A stretch of 64,000 nucleotides of DNA from Larimichthys crocea (GCF_000972845.2 NC_040028.1:19124210-19188209), one strand, 5' to 3'. Shown: positions 12,831 through 27,230, numbered from the stretch's first letter. Program-made: numbers and translations. Notes: a model not told the origin generated them from the sequence alone.

Positions 12831-15800
12831 TCACACCATCCTGTCTATAGCTTTTCCCATTAAGTATGGCATATATCTAAGGCGAAGAGAAGGGAGGGAG
12901 GGTGTAGCATAGTGTGTGGTGTTAAAGGAGAGGAGAGTGAAGCTCTCCGTGCATCTGACAAAAACACGGATGCTCCTCGACGTGTCATCTAACGTCGCAT
13001 AGGATTGTCTTTCATCAACAGCCAGCGATGACACGTTCCAAATATTTAACACATGGGGATTTCTCATTCAATCTGAGTGTGTTTAAACTGCAAACAAACA
13101 AAAAAAAATCTGTTTTTTTTTCTCCACCCGCCATGAAAATATCTGTCATGAATACCACTCTTTTCATGTAATTCCCCGTCCTCCTGCTTCACTGTAAGCG
13201 GCCGTCAACAGTGTGTCTGATTTATTTCTCAAGTGTTGGTGGAACAGGGGCTCCCGCATGGCACTCCTGGACCATGCGGGAGGGAAGTGGGGGGAGTTCC
13301 TGAAGGGGCAGGCAAAGCCCACCCCTCCTCCCGTCCTAGCTCAAGAGACTTCAGGTGGGAAGTAAACTTAAGCAACACTCCTGGAACAGGGCGCCGCACA
13401 CCCATCAACGCCTCCTTTGCAGGTGAGCGGAGGAAAAATAGGAGGCATAGGCGGGGGGATGTCAGTCTGCAGCAGAGCGCCGAAAAGAGCCGAGGTGCTT
13501 TTCAGAGTCATGTTTATATTCATGTACTACAAGACAAATATGGATCCTTCAAAAAAAAATAAAATGTGCACAAACCTGACACCGAGGAGAGTGAAACACA
13601 CCGACAAATGTGCACACGCTACATCAGTAACATGCCACTCATGTTTTTGGCCTCAGTTGCAGCAACTGGCCTTTCTCCAGAAAATAAAAAAAAAGACTGA
13701 ACTAGGTCTTCAAACTTTCACAAAAAACTTATTTTATCACCAAAGCTGCATTTGCAAATCCTCCTTTCAAATGTCTGCTCAAAGAACCTGACAGCTTTTA
13801 TTCTTTTGTTTTCGAGAAGGTCAGTCGGACTCTGTTTGGTTTTCACATTTCAGGGGCCAAATGGCTGAACTGAAATTGGAGGTTGTGGAGAAAGGTAACG
13901 GCTCTGCATCAGAATATGCAATCAGGGTAGCAACAATTCAACCGAATGTGCTCATGGGGGATTTCATTTGTTGTCTAACCTGCTTCACTTTCTTCTAGCA
14001 TGCCTCTAAAACAAATTAAAACCACTAAATTATAAAATACACCGGGATACCGTCTCATGGAGCACAGTGTCATAATCAGTTAGATTGCTGGCAAATAAAT
14101 CAATTCCATCAATGAAGCAACACCCAGAATCTAACAGGACCAGACTGAACTTGACATTGACATGTCAAGTGCTAACTGACTGCCGGTCAATACACTCACT
14201 GACCAGAAAGGCCTCGTACTGTCAAGGGACTGCGAAGTATAAGGAAGAGAGAGTGAGAGGGAGAAAAAAATGGAGGTGAAAGTCAATCAAATTATCTCCT
14301 TCCAGCCCACTAAACTCAAGAAGTGTAGGCTGGCAACCAGAGCCTCTACTGAGGGAGCTGACAATGTCTATGGGGTGCAATCTGAGCGGCACCCTGCAGA
14401 GAAAGGCCAGTGCTGACAAACCTGGAAGCAAAAAAAATAAAAAATAAAAACCTGCCTGACCTCTTCAGATTTCCAGTCGAATAAAAGGAATATACATAAG
14501 GAAATGTAAACAAACGGCGTCCTTTATCAATCCAGTGACCAAATGCCGGTTTGGATAGAAATGCTAAAAGAGAGAGAAAAAGTTTAGCACTGCTGATTTG
14601 CATGTGACAAAACCCACACCAGTGTGTTATTTGTTTGTCTCCCCCTCGGTGAATGGAACCCTCCGGAGAGAAGCAGACAGCGAAAATGCTGTTAAGATCA
14701 GAGTGATAATGACTTACTGAATAAGAGTCTGTATCACGGGGACCGCAACTGGGTTTGATCCCTGTCCTCTTTCATTTCTGTCTCATTAGATAAACCTGTG
14801 GAAGTCAGACAGCCTTTTACCACTGATGTGTTTTAAGACATTAAACACTCAACACAGTCATGTCACAACACATCAGAAATTAAATCATCTCAAAGTGAAA
14901 AAGGCAAATTTACTGAAAACTCTCTTTGTGTGTTTTTCTTCTTCCTTTAGATTGAGCTCATGTCAGGAGTTGTCTTGTGAGGGAGGAAAGAAAAAGAAAA
15001 TATCTGAAAAGAAGAGAAAACAGGTGACAGATGGCTGGGAGGCTAGTATGTGTGTAAGGGGGAGGAGTGGGGGAGGCATATTCAACTCATTTCTGTGTCA
15101 TGTCATATAAATCTATTTGAATATGAGCAGTGACTTTTTTGTTTTCTGATCACTTTTGAATCGAGCGTGAGTGACAGCGAAAAGAGGGCACGGATCGCGC
15201 TCACACCTCGGTTCACTGACATGAATTGTTTTTCCCAATAAAATAATAAAAAATGAAAAAAAAAACACTCCCTCTGAAACTATTTCTAATGTGTCACAGC
15301 GAACGTTCACACAGAAAGGATCGACGCTGTGCGCTGACTTACAGATTGCATTTTCACATCTTTATAAATTCTCAGCGGTGACCTTTGCGAGTTTGTCGCC
15401 ACTGAAAACAAATCAAATGAGGTTCAATATGTGCAGATATAAAAATAAATAAATAAATCACAAATTTGCTTCTTTTTAATGGTTTATCAGTGCTGTCTTT
15501 TTTAAAAATATCATAGATGATAAAGTTTCTCGTACGAGACCGAAACATGGTGTCAAAACTCTGTCCCACATTCATCTCGTCTCGCTTTCCTACGTTATTT
15601 TTTCAACTTTAAGAAACAAAATGATCAAAAGTGCCAAATATATATTTTCTGAGGGTGTTAGTTCTTGTGTGTTTTGAGTTTAAGTCCTCTTCTCTCTTTC
15701 TTAAACCTGATTCAGATTCCTGGCCCTCCCTTGACTTTGCTTTTTTTTCTCCAAGTTTCATCTGAGGTGGTCTTAACGATGACCCACAAGTGTGGCAGAC

Positions 15801-18800
15801 TTTTCCCCAAAGCGGGAGCTTCAAATATGAAATGCAAAAATGGCCAAAAGGTATGTCCCATTACTTGCCAGCATTCCCATAAAACAGGAGAAACACACAG
15901 CGCCCAGTCACCTTTCTGCACAGCGGCCCCCAGGGCACAGCTCTGCTCTGTTTGAAGATCAAAGCAGCTGAGGTAAAACAGCATGTTTACAGGTGCTGGG
16001 AAATTGAAAATTTCCTTGGCTGAGTGTGGTTTTGAATGGAAGAGGAAGTCTACCTCCATGTGTGTGTGTGGGAGGGGGGCCAGGAGGGTGGTCATGATAT
16101 TCTCTTATATGTATTTTCCTCCAGCATCTGCACCCTCATATCAACATGCCACATGCTCCAGACACAGTGCGCATGAAGCAAACATGCAGAAAGTGTGAAT
16201 GCATCAGGAGTGATGATATTAGGCTGCAGCGTGCCTGCTCGCAGATAATTGCTCTTTGATGGTACACCTGCTCCTGCTCTTCCAAAAAAAATAAAAAAAT
16301 AAAAAAGCAGAAGAAAAGAGAGTTACCTGAAAACGCCTGTCCTCACATTAACAGACATTACCCATGGTGACAAATGAACAAGCTGGAGCCATGTTGAGAA
16401 AAGACAAACACACAAAGCATGGAAGGATGCTGAGGTTCAGTTGGATTTTTGGAGGGAGACCACAACAATACGCACACCTCAGTCAAGCTTTGAGTGTGTC
16501 ATTTACTCTGCACCTCTTCCACTTTGTGTTCCTCTGTGTGCGCATGAGAGGGACCAGTCATGCCAAGCTTTTCTGCATGAAAGGGAGAGTGTTTAGCTTT
16601 TGAGGCTATTTTGTGCTTCTGACTCTGGTGGTGTTTGTGTCCGATGGGAGGTGCCTGCGCCAGCTTCCTTAAAGGAGCAGAGGGGGTTTTGTTTGTTTCT
16701 GCGCCGTGCCAGGAGCAGTGACAGCCATTCCGGCTTCTTTTCACAGAAAACACATTCATCTGTGTGAGAAAAGGCAAAGGCGGCCGCTGAACTCCGAGAT
16801 GAAAGGGCCACGGGGGCTGCCATGCACAGGAAAGGCAAGACTGTACATCGACTTCAGTGCAAACACAACATGAGCCATGTCACAGACAGGCAGACAGGCA
16901 GACAGACAGACAGGCAGACAGACAGAGATTCATTTAAAAAAAGAAGTGAGACATATTCTTTTGCTTAGAAAACAGAAACAAACAATAAATATAACAAAGA
17001 AAACATAACTGCAAATATATATCTATTTCACTTATATATATAGTGTATTATATAACTCTTTATGAACTGCTGTTATAGCGGAACAAACAGCCTCCTTTAA
17101 AGTATGCATGCATACATTAAAATCTAATTATTCAAATATTTGTGTCAGCCACTTGAATCCATATCAGGCCATAAAAATGAACATTTACTTTGGATGTGGA
17201 TATTAAAGGGGGGAAATAATCCCCATTGTGTCTAAAACATTTTATTATTTGTTTGTTTTTTTAATTCATAGTTTTTAGGACATATTTTACAAAACATTAT
17301 TTTATTATTTTCATGTTTTTTGGGGAGAGGGGGTTCGAGCAGGCCGCAGCTTTGCTGGTGTGTGACTATAAATAACAGAGAGAGAGAGAGAGGCCGGCGC
17401 ACGGACACGTTCATTTCATTGGATCAGTTCAAATTCAATCAGAGGATATGGCGTTTGTTTGAAATGTTTTCTCTCCAAACATGTTCACCGACCAAACTCT
17501 TCGCAGCGCCTCTGATATTTCTACTGACGAGGTCCGTCTGGGGGGAAAGTGTCACACACGGGAACGAATTCGAGTTTAACTGAAGGGAAATATTCTTTTT
17601 TTTTTTTACAGCCACAATAATTCAAATGAAAGTTTATAATGACGCAGGAAGAAAAGCCAGGGGACAACAAGTCAATATGAAACATGAAACATGTTCATAT
17701 TCATAAATATGTGATAAATAAGAGTCATGTGCGATATTTATTTTATTTTCTTATTTCTAAGAATTGATTTGGCGCGTTTGCTTCACAGGAAAGTATCGAT
17801 TATGATATCACAACGCGACGTCGTTCTGCTCCTGCAGGCCGTTTGTTTGTTTGTTTATTTATTTATTTATTTATTTGCATTGTAATAATTATTGCCACAT
17901 ATGACGTGTCATTATAAAGCCCGGCGTGGCACCTATTCAGTCCTGAAAAGCTTCGACCTCCATAACGTGCGTTATGACGCGTCATATCTTAAAGGCAGCT
18001 TCATCTGACCTGACGTGTCTCTGATGAAGGTGAAACAGGTGTGGCTCTGTCACAGGACTCCATCAAAAAAAAAAAAAAAAAAAGTTTGCCTTCAACAAAC
18101 ACACGTGAAAAAACAATGAAAGTTTCTAATGTGATGAATTCTGAACGAGCTGCTGCTCGGGCCTGCTGGGGCTCTGCTTTTATTTTTCCAACCTTTAAAA
18201 GGTTGAAATTAAAAACACACAATTAATAACAATTATATATCCATACAGATTTTTCTGCAATGAAAAAACTGTAAGTTACACAATTAGTGTAGTGTGTGTG
18301 TGAGTGAGAATTAATCCATTATCATGAAAACACACCCAAACGCGCACTGATGCCAAAACATGTTAACACCGCTTTAATACATCCACCTGAAATGATTGAC
18401 AGCTCTGATGTGTTGCTGTGGTTACAGAACAACAAGTGCACACACACACACACACGTGCGCGCGCACGCATCCCCTGAACGCACGGGACGTGATTTCAAT
18501 CCAAACAGGTCAGAACTCAAAGTTCAGACATTGTGAACTACAACTATGGCGAAGCTTCATTTAGACAATGTGCTCCCCCAAATATCGACATGCTGGCCCC
18601 TGTCAAGCGGCCTGTAGAGCCCACCTCCACCTCCACCCCTCCTCTCTGTCTCTGTCTCTCACACACACACTCACACACTAACACACACACACACACACTA
18701 TCACTGAAGTAGCAGTTAATATAAAGTTGTGCGCAGTAACTCATCCGGTGTGATAAAGTACATTAAAATGCCATTCTATAATTATTTATCCACCTTAGCA

Positions 18801-19192
18801 GGCACGCGCTCCTCCCATCAAGTGTTCAGAAACTGTTTTCACGAATTCAAGAAAAATAATTAGACTTATTAGATAAATGATCACAGAGAGACAAAGACGC
18901 AAAAAGACGCTCTGACTCTGACACAGCTGCCAGACGCACAGATTTAAATGCGCAGTGGCAACATTATGAATTCTCATATCTCATATATCTTCAATGTGTT
19001 TGTCTTAATGTAGGGGAAATTTTTTTAAAAAAATGTGCACGTGCAGCTTTCACGCAGGTCACAATGACGCCACTTTAACTACGCTCGTGCACAACGGTTT
19101 AAATTGCTCAGTGAGCCTCAAAGATTTCCTCCTGAACTTTGGCCTGAGTCCAAGAGTGGCTCCTGAAAATATCAGGCCCGGTGAAGCAAGCT

Positions 19193-19267
<75 letters not shown>

Positions 19268-20454
19268 CGCGCGCGCTCTATTGCGAGTATGGTATCTTTA
19301 CAGTACAGGCAACAATGTACAAGGAGCTAAGAGACGATGAGAAGAAGAAGAAAGCTCTTCCTTCTCTGCGGATCAATATCAGCGCAGCTGGAGCCGAACA
19401 GGAACCGGCATCGACGCCCTGTGTGGAGCTGACCTTTCCCACTCCCCACAGGTCACACCTTCCTCCGCCCGGAGAGGTCACCGGGCCGAGCCACTGTAAG
19501 AGCCATTAGGAGGTGATTTCACGTGCTAAATATGCCGCATATAAAACAATATTTTTCTCCCATCAACCTCTGGGATGAAGATAAACCAACAGCCAACACT
19601 TCGCGTAAACAGCCACAGTTTTACGCGTGCCAAAAATATGTGAGGAGGGTCATGAGGAAACCGGTTCCACTTTTTAAAGGTGGAACAAAAACATCTTCTA
19701 ATTGATTTTAGTTAGATATCACTTCCTGGTGGTAATCAGCATCGCCTCCCTGGAGATTTTTATTTACCAGCACCAGCATCCTGTGAGCAGCTTGTATAAT
19801 AGGAGAGGACAGCGTTGCCTGCAGTCTATAGAGCAGCTTCACAAGACAGACACAGAGTGCCACTTGCTGCTACAACGCAGAAAGCTACGTGTTATATATA
19901 TATATATATATATATACGAAGCACGACACAATACAACAACAGTTACAGCAACTTATTCACAGAGAAGCATGCGCAGTTTGCAGAGGTCTCACACAGAAAG
20001 CAGCTCAGCTGACGAACACTTCACTTATTTCTCTTCTAATTCATCTCGCAGCTTCATTTCTGCTCCCTCGGACTCTGATATTTATTCTTCAAAGCAGCCT
20101 CAGATCTGTGTCATTATCTCCACTCACAAAACGTCACATTAAAACAAACACGCCCCGGAGCGTCTTTAAAAAAGCATCCAGATGAAGAACAGACCCACAG
20201 AAGACATATGGCCACATCTCCCATAACAGGTTACAACTGGGGCACGAAGAAGCTCCCAGAGACTATAAGACAAGTCAAGTTCAAGTTCACCAACACTTGT
20301 GTCCAAAGCCTGGAGGTGGGGGTTGGGTGGGGGTAGGGAGGTTGCTTTGATGGGCATATAAACTGAGCTGGGAAAATGTAAAATTACAAGATATGATGAA
20401 TAGATAGATAGATCTATAGAAAGAGGAGAAGTGCTTTGCTGAAAGAGCAGACTG

Positions 20455-20487
<33 letters not shown>

Positions 20488-20900
20488 CAGGGAATGTGCT
20501 GAGTGTGCAGAAGGAAAATGCTTAGTTTGCTTTAAAATTCTAATTTAAAAAAAAAAAGAAGAAAAAAAAACTCATATGATTTTAACCGGGTAGAATTAGT
20601 TAGAAAAATCTCAACATGCACGTTTTTTCCTCCTGTTTTTATGTTTTGCACCACAACAGCCACATTGTCTAACAGGGCCTGTAAAGCATGCCTAAAAAAA
20701 TAAATAAATAAAAACACCCATAATGTTCTTTAATACTAAAAAAGGACAAGAGAGCGTGAAAAATTCATCAAGAGCTGATGAAACTTTCCTCAGAAAGCCT
20801 GAATAAAATCCAAAGCAGCCTCCCAGAACCAGGACGTAACTCACTAAACTGCACCAGCAGAACCAACAGAACACAAAGCATGAAAAAGCAAAAGGAAAAT
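12831..20900. other. Gene-free flank 12.8-20.9 kb
   Basis: Holds a CAGA/CAGG tetranucleotide array (16882-16926), TTTG/TTTA repeats (17841-17876), (GT)34 at 19195-19263, (TA)12 at 19893-19916 and (CA)n at 20456-20485. No coding exon was recognised; the pcca gene expected on this side by human synteny is not visible. Confidence 0.6.
19195..19263. repeat. (GT)34 microsatellite
   Basis: Uninterrupted 69-bp GT array, the longest perfect microsatellite in the window, followed by an alternating GC stretch (GTGCGTGCGCGCGCGC). Alternating purine-pyrimidine DNA of this kind favours Z-DNA. Confidence 0.98.
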
Positions 20901-20920
20901 ATTTAGCACTTGCAACACCT

Positions 20921-21723
20921 TTTATTATATTTGTATGCAGTAAAATTCTTATCACAATAAGGAAGAAAACACCTCTTAAAACTTTGAACAAAAGCACATA
21001 ACGAAACAACTGCCCGTGTTTAGCTCGTAATTGTACATATTTATAGTAAAGAAACATTCTTTATAAATACTGTTTCATCTGTAGCAAGTAAATACCATAA
21101 TTTAATTACAAATGGATAAATATGGCAGTTGATATTTACAAAAGGAAGGGTGTAGTTACATAAAATCGAACGGCACAACGTTTATTTTCCTCACAATCTT
21201 TCCAGATAGTATTTCACAATTCAAACTTGCAAAGCACAAAACATCACAAGTTAAGCCCAGCAAACTAAAATATACATTCACAAGCATAATATTGTGGTCT
21301 GTTTGAGTTAAATGTTAACTTTGGCACTCTTTCCAGTTTATAGATGTTTAGTATAGTACAATCAATTTGCCTTAGGATCACAATATTCAACATTATAGTA
21401 CAATTTTTAGCGTAATATGTGCACTAAAAGTCCAGTTAGAGAAATAGCTACCATTGAAGGAACATCTATACACCAAAGACTGACAAACTATCACAACCAA
21501 TGGGAAAGTGGGCTTTTAGTAATTATTTACAATATGAAATACACCTCGACTATTATACATATTTTCCTCTGTTGGTAATCGTCATCTTCCCTGGTGAATC
21601 CAAAATAATAAAATCAAAAAATAAACAAATGTTTGTGTGCCTCTTGTGTGCACGTGTCCCAATATCCTGCCGGACGGTCCAGTGCTGTGAAATGAGTGTG
21701 TGTTGCTTCATTTCAGCTTAGTC
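20921..21723 (-). other. zic2a: zic2 3' UTR with candidate poly(A) signal
   Basis: This AT-rich stretch directly follows the zic2 stop. AATAAA on the minus strand is seen at 21186-21181 and 20926-20921; the second is taken as the distal candidate. The stretch is free of long microsatellites, unlike the sequence on either side, which suits a conserved UTR. The true end is not provable from sequence alone. Confidence 0.5.
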
Positions 21724-21918
21724 CTAAACATACCATTCACTGAAATTGGAGGATAGGCCACTGTGGCTGGTGGTGTTGTGCACAGCTGAGGCTGGGGACA
21801 GGGTGGTGTTGCTTTGGGTCTCGGTGGTGGGAGACACCAGGCCTGGAGGTGTGGAGGATTCATAACCAGAGCTGGCTGCTGGTGATGAGTCTGATGCTGG
21901 TGGAGAGGCTTCATGAAC
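21724..21918 (-). CDS. zic2a: zic2 coding exon 3: C-terminal tail and stop
   Basis: Encodes residues 380-443, starting V-H-E and ending S-S-N-F-S-E-W-Y-V before TAG at 21726-21724. The tail is Ser/Pro/Thr-rich with an [12 protein letters not shown] block typical of Zic1/2/3. It lacks the poly-Ala and Gly/Ser-rich tract of human ZIC2, the tract expanded in some holoprosencephaly cases, which explains the shorter length (443 versus about 530 aa). The acceptor is CTCCCTCAG preceded by a pyrimidine-rich run. The intron before it (21919-22096) is only 178 bp. Confidence 0.95.
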   Translation of the reverse strand, partial: VHEASPPASDSSPAASSGYESSTPPGLVSPTTETQSNTTLSPASAVHNTTSHSGLSSNFSEWYV

Positions 21919-23431
<1,513 letters not shown>

Positions 23432-24404
23432 CTGTATGTGTTCTCTTGTGTATCTTCAAGTTTTCCGACCGTGCGAAGACCTTTCCACAGCCGGGGAACG
23501 GGCATGGAAAAGGCTTCTCCCCGGTGTGCACCCGAATGTGGTTCACCAGTTTGTATTTCGCCTTGAACGGTTTGCTCTCTCGGGCGCAATCCTCCCAGAA
23601 ACAGACGTGGTTCGTCTGCTCCGGTCCACCGACATGCTCCACCGAGACGTGCGTGACCAACTCGTGCATGGTGCTAAAAGTTTTGTTGCAACACTTTTTG
23701 GGGTTGCTGAGCTGCTCGGGGTCGATCCACTTGCAGATGAGCTCCTGTTTGATGCACTGTTGCCTCATGTAGCGGAAAAAGGCACCGGGGTGGTGGTGGG
23801 CTGCCATGTTCATCCCCATGTTCATATTCATGGAGCCGTACTGGTTGTGGAGCTGAGCCGCCGAGTACGGGTCGGTCCTCGGGCTGGAAACCTGGTGGTA
23901 CTGATCGGAGCGTCCGAAAACTTCTCCCGGTAGTCCGAGCCTCATTTGCCCATTCAGGACGTTCGGTGATCCGTGGGACCCATGTTGGTCGTGGATCCCG
24001 GGGAACAGAATGTGGCCTTGAGTGTCTGTGTGGGAGTGATGGAGGGATCCCGCCGTGGGGCCAAAAATAGTGTGTTGGCCGCTCGCCGGAGAGGATTCAC
24101 CGAAGCCACGGCTGCGAAAGAGAAAGTCCCTGGTGGAGTTGAATGGAGAGCTTGCATACGACGTGACATGGGCAGCGTGAGCCCCCAGTGCCGCAGCAGG
24201 GTAGCCCGGCGCCTGGGTGGTGAAAGCAGAGCTCTGTCCCGGTGAGAGCTCATGGTTGAGCTTAAACGCACCCATGTGTGCCGAGTCTACAAAGCTATTC
24301 TGTGCCAAACTCAAGTCTCTCTCCTGCATCTCGCTCGCTGAGTGATGCCTGGCAAATGACCCCACTCCCAGTCCGGGGAACTGATGACCAGCGTCCAGTA
24401 GCAT
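23432..24404 (-). CDS. zic2a: zic2 coding exon 1: Zic-family zinc-finger transcription factor (likely zic2a)
   Basis: Encodes residues 1-324 plus the first base of codon 325 of a 443-aa nuclear zinc-finger factor. The family acts in neural-plate, dorsal neural-tube, forebrain and left-right patterning and binds GLI-like DNA sites. The start is the ATG at 24404, giving the MLLDAG start shared by Zic1/2/3. Visible parts: ZOC motif (S/T-R-D-F-L) near residues 90-97; ZF-NC segment 206-222 with a sumoylation-type I-K-Q-E at 218-221; ZF1 with the Zic C-x-W signature (C224, W226, H252, H257); ZF2 (C268, W270, C273, H289, H293); ZF3 (C301, C306, H319, H323). The N-terminal GSFARHH and [10 protein letters not shown] segments fit ZIC2 better than ZIC1 or ZIC3. 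The mammalian poly-His and poly-Ala tracts are almost absent (three His). The donor GTAATT follows the split Gly codon. Assignment to the a paralog rests on linkage to zic5. Confidence 0.96.
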
Positions 24405-24616
24405 TGTGTTTTTTGTTGTTGTTGTTGTTTTTGTGTGTGTGTGTGACTGAACCAAAAAATTGTGTTGCCGTCTGAATCTGGGCGCAGAAGCTTCAAGGAG
24501 GCGACAGCCAATAAGTTCAAACAAAATCAAACGATGATGCTGACGAGCAACGGTTCAACTTCCAACCGTGGAAACGCAACATATCAGGCGTGATGGAAAA
24601 ACGCTGCTCCGCTCAT
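24405..24616 (-). promoter_or_regulatory. zic2a: zic2 5' leader with two small uORFs and a CAA-rich segment
   Basis: Reading toward the zic2 ATG there is a 10-codon uORF at 24616-24584 (MSGAAFFHHA, TGA), then a 21-codon uORF at 24582-24517 (starts MLRFHG, ends TGA), then a CAA-repeat, A-rich segment at about 24412-24430 just before the start codon. The uORFs count only if transcription starts above 24616, which is likely because the promoter-like motifs lie near 24.9-25.1 kb. Confidence 0.5.
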
Positions 24617-24879
24617 GAGGAAGAAAAAAAATCAAACAATCAGCTCTGAATGGACTTCTACTTAACTTGCGTCAAAAATCCAAATGTGAGAAGAGGAGTT
24701 TTCCTCGCGTCCTCCTCCTTCTTCTGCTTCTTCTTCTTTCTTGACTGCGACAGTTGGTTGCGTTTTTTAAAAAACAAAAAAACAAAATACACTTAAAAAG
24801 AATGAAATAGTTTTTCTTACTAGGTGTCCTCTGCGTTACACAGGGGCGAGAGTGGCTGGAGCATCTCAAAAAGCTGCTG

Positions 24880-25080
24880 CTGCTGTTTCCGAGGAGGAGG
24901 TTGGGTTTTTTAGTATTTATTTCTCTGGGCTCGCCTTGTGTTTATCGCGGAGTGTCCCTGTTTCTCCGTGGACTGGCTCTACCTCTTCTTCCGCCCCCTT
25001 TAACTGGAGCCCGTTCATTCATTCCTCGCAGTCTCATTGGCCACCGCGCCTCATCAATCCCAGGTGCCCCTCCAATAGCA
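24880..25080 (-). promoter_or_regulatory. zic2a: Probable zic2 core promoter region
   Basis: On the minus strand there is a CCAAT box at 25040-25036, a plus-orientation CCAAT at 25072-25076, and an A/T-rich AAATAAATAC stretch at about 24923-24914 that could serve as a weak TATA-like element. These sit 500-680 bp upstream of the zic2 ATG. The transcription start is inferred, not seen. Confidence 0.35.
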
Positions 25081-25155
25081 GGTAGCGCTTTTGGCGACTT
25101 AATAGTGCAACGCCATTTTCCACTAATAATTACCGCCTACTTTTAGGAGAAGATT

Positions 25156-25235
25156 TGAGGGGGGGTGGAGGAGGGAGGGAAAGAGGGGGAGGAGATGGAG
25201 GAAGAGGAGGAGGAGGAGGAGGAAGAAGAAGGGGG
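25156..25235. repeat. Purine tract (GGA/GAA-rich) upstream of zic2
   Basis: Nearly pure G/A on the plus strand over about 80 bp, with only two T interruptions (25166 and 25196). It lies about 750-830 bp upstream of the zic2 ATG, in the divergent intergenic region. Long polypurine runs of this type can form triplex DNA. Confidence 0.85.
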
Positions 25236-26134
25236 TGTACCAACGAAAGGATCACGAAAAGAGAGAGAAGATGTTTTTGTTGTTTATGTTTCGGAGGTGG
25301 CGAGTTGTTGAATGTATAAGATTTATTTTTTATTTTTTTTAAATGTGGCATTTGATGTGAAATAATAAGAGATGAATGCAAATATTCAGATCAGAGTAAA
25401 CGCCAAAAGAAATTAATCTACACAGAGCCGAGCTATGACAACATAACATAACAGAGTTATTATAACAGCACTATGAGATGTACAATTACGCACAGTGATG
25501 GCACAGTGTCCATGTCCACTGCGCACAGAGAGATGAAATATGTTCAGACATTTTTACTTCTATAAAAGCATCAGACAGTTTGAATTGAATATTTTAAAGT
25601 CTAATAAAATACAGACGGTGCAGGAAAATAAAATCACAGCAGCTGATGCTCTGCTGCAAAACGTTTTTACATGACTTCATGTGCTGCTTTATTATTTTTT
25701 ATATTATTAACACGAACCAGATCAATTTATAATAATTTAAACATCTAACATGATCATAATAATCGGATGTCTGTCTCTGTCACTTTATTCCTCACAGCTG
25801 AAAAAGCTTCTGTGGCTCCATATGGAGTCCAGTGGTTTTTCCACTGGTTTGTAGAACCACAACTGGGCCCTTTTTTTTTTCTTTTGCAGTGGTGCTGCTT
25901 CACACACTCACACACTTTTTTTTTTTTTTTAATGGTTCCATATGTTAACCGGTTCTGCCTCCTTCGGTGGTTCTCACATTCACCACAGCAAATTAAGTTC
26001 CATGTTATGGTGGTGGAGTTAAGGTTGAGCATCAAGTCACAATAATAAAGTTGAAGCAGTAAAAAAAAAGGTGGTGCTGTCCGTGTGAGTGTGGCTCAGT
26101 GTTATGTTGGGCAGAAGAAAACAATAGGCTGCAG

Positions 26135-26135
<1 letters not shown>

Positions 26136-26179
<44 letters not shown>
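26136..26179. repeat. (CA)22 microsatellite
   Basis: Pure 44-bp CA array in the zic2-zic5 intergenic region. Confidence 0.97.
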
Positions 26180-26180
<1 letters not shown>

Positions 26181-27229
26181 TTTCATGAGAGTTCCTCTTT
26201 GTGCACAAACATATACCTGACACATGGAAGTCGTTGTTGTTGTTGTTTCTAAGTTAAAGGATTTGCTTCATCCACTGGCTCCTCTCCATCATAAGCACGC
26301 TCTGATATCTGCGTGCAAATGTGGCAGTACAAGGCCACATCTCCACCACAGCTGCTCATTCAAGTCAAAAAGGAAGTTTACTTACATTTTCACCAAAGAT
26401 CCCACACAGCACTCCGAGTCCATGACACAACACACACCTCTCTGTCTGTCTCAGCTCTCCGGTGTTTCACCCAGCGACAAAATAACGGTGGAGGCGACGA
26501 TGGGAAACGTTTAAAAACTTTTTTTTTTCTTTTTTTTTTGTGTGTGTGGAGAAATTGTGTGTCTCTTAACTCAAGTGTGAGACAGGCTGAGCGTTTGTGT
26601 GCGCCATTCTTCCAAGTCTATTTCAACCCGCACCACAGGAAACGCAGGAGCTGATCCAAGTTCAAAGTCACGTCTGCCGACCCCTATAAGAAGTTCTTTA
26701 TTTCTCTGGAAAACCACAAAAAAAGCCTTTCCCGAGATAGAGAGAAAAAAGGAGAAAGAAAATTAAAAAAAATAAAAAAATCTACCGGGTAGAGAGAGAG
26801 GGCACATGGCTCCGGGTTTTGGAGAAGAAAAGGGGGGTCCAGCCTATTGAAAACCTCCCCAAAGAGCAGGATTTCAACAGGTTTTTAGGATCAGTCATAA
26901 AAAAAACGAGACCTGCAGGTTTCAAACATAAATCACATGAAATATTTCTCAGCTCTGAAGTCACAATGCACATCGATGAAGTCACGCACAGTCTTGGACA
27001 CACAAGGGGCGCACAGCCCGGGTTATTATAATGGGAGGCCAAAGGCGTATTTCTCCTCTGTGTTATCTGACAATATCAATATGTTGACACACTGGAAGGT
27101 TACTTGTGTGGCTTCCGTGACCTTGTGTTTCATGGATGTTTGACCTCTGACCCGTTAAGACCACATATGTTGCCCTCTTGACTCCTTTTGGTAAAATAAC
27201 CCCGTTTATGACAAAGGCGTCTTTTGTTT

Positions 27230-27230
<1 letters not shown>

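Noticed and set aside
1..20700. pcca exons expected next to zic2 by human synteny
   Set aside because: No biotin-carboxylase motif or other pcca sequence could be seen; the gene, if linked, lies further left.
24405..24530. N-terminal extension of zic2 by 42 residues in the same frame
   Set aside because: It has no ATG; the open start is a TTG codon. MLLDAG is the family start.
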